Source: CAZIHO01 sp964538875
GTDB lineage: Bacteria > Pseudomonadota > Gammaproteobacteria > Chromatiales > Chromatiaceae
NCBI GenBank assembly: GCA_964538875.1
Contig: CAZIHO010000141.1
Coordinates: forward strand, 1-7,681
Length of the DNA stretch: 7,681 bases
Reading direction: 5' to 3'
In this document: positions 5,544 to 7,681 of the stretch, in pieces
Layout of the letters: each line of letters starts with the position of its first letter
How positions within the stretch are numbered: the first letter of the stretch is position 1
Position numbers and translations under genes: made by a program
The notes under the pieces: model-generated
Told to the model about the DNA's origin: nothing
The model's database searches: none
What the model saw: only the letters and a program-made list of their open reading frames with translations

Positions 5544-6501
5544 GGGCGGCGAAATGGTTGTAGCCCGCACGGGTTGGGCGGTATGCGCGGCCGTCCGGCT
5601 CCAGCAGCCGGAGTCCCGGCGCCGCCTCAATTTCCCCAATCACCGTCAGCGGACAGGCCAGCCCGGCCAGACGGGACTTGGCCTCGGCCAGGTGGCCGGG
5701 CGGGAGGGTGAAGCAGAGTTCATAGTCGTCCCCGGACGCCAGGGGCAGGGACCAATCGCCACTGCTGCCGACTCGAACCGCCACCGGCGCCGAACAGGGC
5801 AGGGCGGCCAGTCGCACCGAGGCGCCCAGGCTGCTGCGTTCCAGGATGTGCCCCAGGTCCGCTACCAGGCCGTCGGAAATGTCGATGGCGGCGCTCGCCA
5901 GCCCCCGCAAGGCCTGCCCGGCGGCGATTCTGGGCCAAGGCCGTTCCAGGCGTTCCAGTTGGTCATCCGGCGGGGCTACGCCCCCCAATAGGCAAGTTAG
6001 CGCTAGACCGGCGTCGCCCAGGGTGCCTGTGACCGCAATCTGGTCGCCGATCCGCGCCCCATCCCGCCGCAGGGCTTGTCCAGCCGGTACCCAGCCGAGG
6101 GCGGTGATACTGATCGCCAGGGGCCCCCGGGTAGTGTCGCCCCCTACCAGACGGACGCCCTCGGCCACCGCCAGTTGCCCCAGGCCCGCGCTGAAGCGGC
6201 GCAACCAGTCGGGATCGGACCCAGGCAGGGTCAGGGCCAGGGTGAACCAAGCCGGATCGGCGCCCATGGCGGCCAGGTCGCTCAAATTGACCGCCAAGGA
6301 CTTGTGGCCCAGGCGCGCCGGGTCGGTTCCGGCCAGGAAGTGCACCGATTCCACCAGGGTATCCTGGGTGACGGCTAGATCCATGCCGGCGGGGGGGCGC
6401 AGCAGGGCGGCATCGTCCCCCACGCCCAGCAGCACGTCCGGGCGCTCCCGGCCCTGAGCGGCGAAGAATCGCTGAATGAGGTCGAATTCGCCCAGGCTCA
6501 T
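5536..6501 (-). CDS. thiL: Thiamine-monophosphate kinase
   Basis: ATP-dependent phosphorylation of thiamine monophosphate to thiamine diphosphate, the last step of cofactor synthesis, in the cytoplasm. The 321 residues show the AIR-synthase/ThiL fold signatures: GEFDLIQRFF at the N-terminus, GVGDDAALL (26-34), TQDTLVESVHF (45-55), HKSLAVNLSDLAAMGADP (66-83), VGGDTTRGPL (119-128), IDISDGLVADLGHI (206-219) and SGDDYELCF (256-264). The aspartates of GDD, NLSD, GGDT, ISDG and SGDD are those expected to bind Mg2+ and phosphates. Length is normal (E. coli 325). It starts in a 4-bp ATGA overlap with the nusB stop, with no separate Shine-Dalgarno, so translation is coupled. Confidence 0.97.
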   Translation of the reverse strand: MSLGEFDLIQRFFAAQGRERPDVLLGVGDDAALLRPPAGMDLAVTQDTLVESVHFLAGTDPARLGHKSLAVNLSDLAAMGADPAWFTLALTLPGSDPDWLRRFSAGLGQLAVAEGVRLVGGDTTRGPLAISITALGWVPAGQALRRDGARIGDQIAVTGTLGDAGLALTCLLGGVAPPDDQLERLERPWPRIAAGQALRGLASAAIDISDGLVADLGHILERSSLGASVRLAALPCSAPVAVRVGSSGDWSLPLASGDDYELCFTLPPGHLAEAKSRLAGLACPLTVIGEIEAAPGLRLLEPDGRAYRPTRAGYNHFAAHD

Positions 6502-6938
6502 CCGGGGCGACGGCGGCGGGCGGCGGCTTCGGCGGGACGCAGGCGCCGCGACAGTTTGTCCAGCACCCCGTTCACGTAACGGTGACCCTGTTCGGCGCCA
6601 AATACCTTGGCCAGTTCCACCGCCTCGTTGATGACCACCGCGTAGGGGATTTCCAGGTGTTCCTTGAGTTCGAAGGTGCCGATGCGCAATATGGCCCGTT
6701 CCACCGGGTCCACCTGACTCAAGGGCCGGTCCAGCAGCGGTTCCACGAGGGCGTCCAGGGCACTGACCTGGGTTGGAATCCGGTGCAGAAAGTCCCGGAA
6801 CATCTCCAGGTCGAAGCTATTGGGCTCCTGCTCTTCCAGGAACTGGGATTCGATGTCGCCGAGATCCTGGCCGGCTACTTGCCACTGATACAGGGCCTGC
6901 AACGCCAGGTGACGGGCTTGGGAACGTTTATTGCTCAT
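6498..6938 (-). CDS. nusB: Transcription antitermination factor NusB
   Basis: Small all-helical RNA-binding protein that, with NusE (S10), binds boxA of rRNA operons and supports antitermination. The 146-residue sequence has the basic N-terminal RSQARHLALQALYQW (5-19), PVERAILRIGTFEL (78-91), IPYAVVINEAVELAKVFG (97-114) and the C-terminal YVNGVLDKLSR (121-131), all standard for NusB. A short Arg-rich end (RRRR 141-144) makes it slightly longer than the 139-residue E. coli protein. It begins 9 nt after the ribH stop and runs into thiL. Its Shine-Dalgarno is poor, so it probably relies on ribosomes arriving from ribH. Confidence 0.97.
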   Translation of the reverse strand: MSNKRSQARHLALQALYQWQVAGQDLGDIESQFLEEQEPNSFDLEMFRDFLHRIPTQVSALDALVEPLLDRPLSQVDPVERAILRIGTFELKEHLEIPYAVVINEAVELAKVFGAEQGHRYVNGVLDKLSRRLRPAEAAARRRRPG

Positions 6939-6947
6939 GGGGCGGAG

Positions 6948-7421
6948 CTAGTCCGCCAACTGCCGTAACAGGTTCACCATCTCAATGGCGGACAAGGCGG
7001 CCTCGGCGCCCTTGTTGCCGGCCTTGGTGCCGGAACGCTCGATGGCCTGCTCGATGCTATCCACGGTGAGAATGCCGAACGCCACCGGCAGCCCGTGCTT
7101 GGTGCCGACCTGGGTCACCCCGTTTACGGCGGCGCCGGCCACATAGTCAAAGTGGGGCGTGCCGCCCCGGATCACCGCGCCTAGGGCGATCAGGGCGTCG
7201 TACTTGCCAGTGGCGGCCATCCGGTCCAAGGCCACCGGGATTTCAAATGCCCCCGGCACCTTCACCAAGCATAGGTCTGAATCCTGGGCGCCATGGCGGC
7301 GCAGGGTGTCCAGGGCTCCGCTTACCAGGCTATCCACCACAAAACTGTTGAAACGGGACACCACCAGGCCGAAACGGGCCCCTTGCACCTGCAAGTGGCC
7401 CTCGAGGGTTCTGATCATCAT
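6948..7421 (-). CDS. ribH: 6,7-dimethyl-8-ribityllumazine synthase
   Basis: Condenses 5-amino-6-ribitylamino-uracil with 3,4-dihydroxy-2-butanone 4-phosphate, the penultimate step of riboflavin synthesis; a cytoplasmic oligomer (called RibE in E. coli). The 157 residues include SRFN (22-25), VPGAFEIP (55-62), LGAVIRGGTPHFDYV (80-94) with the expected catalytic H90, FGILTVDSIEQAIER (115-129) with R129, and GNKGAEAA (135-142). Length equals the family norm (E. coli 156). Two adjacent ATGs occur (7421 and 7418); GAGAG at 7431-7435, 9 nt upstream, favours the first. The open frame continues to 7610 but the extra 63 residues are low-complexity translation of leader DNA. First gene of the operon as seen here. 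Confidence 0.96.
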   Translation of the reverse strand: MMIRTLEGHLQVQGARFGLVVSRFNSFVVDSLVSGALDTLRRHGAQDSDLCLVKVPGAFEIPVALDRMAATGKYDALIALGAVIRGGTPHFDYVAGAAVNGVTQVGTKHGLPVAFGILTVDSIEQAIERSGTKAGNKGAEAALSAIEMVNLLRQLAD

Positions 7422-7681
7422 GGTCGCGGTCTCTCGGTACGGACCCACACCGGGTCCGGCAGGGGGGCGGGCAAAGCCTGATTTTAGCTGAACCCGCTCC
7501 CCGCCGACAGCCGTCATCCGGTTGCCGGGCGCGTTTGGGTACTGAAGGCACTGCTGCCGGGTTGGATGGGCCTGGGCTGCGGGGTTCCCACGAACCGGTC
7601 CCGGCTCCAAAATTCAATCCAAACGAGGCCCCACCCAATAGAACCGGCTTGAGTGTGGGTCAAAACTCCCCCAGTGCTTGC
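7422..7681 (-). promoter_or_regulatory. Region upstream of ribH with candidate promoter
   Basis: These 260 bp contain no recognisable gene. On the - strand TTGACC (7658-7663, five of six) and TATTGG (7635-7640, three of six) are separated by exactly 17 bp and could be a sigma70 promoter, giving a leader of about 200 nt. I looked for the FMN riboswitch core and did not find it. The last few codons of an unseen upstream gene ending at the TGA within TTTTGACC are possible but not provable. Confidence 0.3.

Noticed and set aside
5544..5639. Upstream extension of pgpA inside thiL
   Set aside because: The additional 32 residues do not resemble PgpA, and the ATGACTGA overlap at 5543 gives the normal family length.
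5022..5991. Two long + strand open frames (229 and 243 codons) opposite pgpA and thiL
   Set aside because: Both are antisense to genes with full family motifs, and their products are Gly/Arg/Gln-rich without domains.
7422..7610. FMN riboswitch or N-terminal extension of ribH
   Set aside because: No RFN-element core was found by eye, and the extra translated residues have no resemblance to lumazine synthase.
1..7681. CRISPR array, tRNA/rRNA, insertion sequence, phage or defence genes
   Set aside because: No regularly spaced repeats, no tRNA-like cloverleaf, and no transposase, integrase or nuclease-like open frame was seen on either strand.

Overview
The window is a GC-rich, tightly packed stretch of chromosome, almost certainly from a gammaproteobacterium. 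The evidence is a close RhlB homologue whose N-terminus lines up with the enterobacterial protein, neighbouring yrfG and nudE genes (also neighbours in enterics), and the ribH-nusB-thiL-pgpA order. The genus cannot be fixed from the sequence; a free-living aquatic or methanotroph/sulfur-oxidiser type lineage (Methylococcales or Chromatiales) is only a guess. I see no tRNA, rRNA, CRISPR array, transposase, integrase or phage gene.

Left part (1-2370): rhlB on the + strand, encoding a DEAD-box RNA helicase with a long Arg/Pro/Gly-rich tail, converges on yrfG (GMP/IMP 5'-nucleotidase, HAD family) with only 7 nt between the stop codons. A 189-bp divergent spacer, rich in inverted repeats, separates yrfG from nudE.

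Middle part (2371-4942): nudE (Nudix hydrolase) starts at a GTG with no Shine-Dalgarno, 6 nt after a TAAAAT box, so its mRNA may be leaderless. It overlaps by 10 bp a gene for an exported protein with two tandem thioredoxin domains, CAYC and CHAC. Then, after 176 bp, comes a small exported HdeA/HdeB-type protein. That gene converges on an exported DUF4124-like protein with a cysteine-bounded helical C-terminus. A stem-loop lies between the two.

Right part (5028-7421), all on the - strand: ribH (lumazine synthase), nusB (antitermination factor), thiL (thiamine-phosphate kinase) and pgpA (phosphatidylglycerophosphatase A) form one operon with a 9-nt gap, a 4-bp overlap and an 8-bp overlap. The DUF4124-like gene follows on the same strand after 85 nt, probably with its own promoter. 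About 260 bp upstream of ribH hold no recognisable gene and no FMN riboswitch core, only a possible sigma70-type promoter.

Most of the window is housekeeping: RNA turnover, nucleotide clean-up, riboflavin and thiamine cofactors, and phospholipid synthesis. The less ordinary part is 2.3-5.0 kb. There, three exported cysteine-containing proteins (double thioredoxin, HdeA-like, DUF4124-like) sit close together with unusual start signals, inverted repeats and a local cluster of CTAG tetranucleotides. I do not see convincing evidence of a wholly new multi-gene system.
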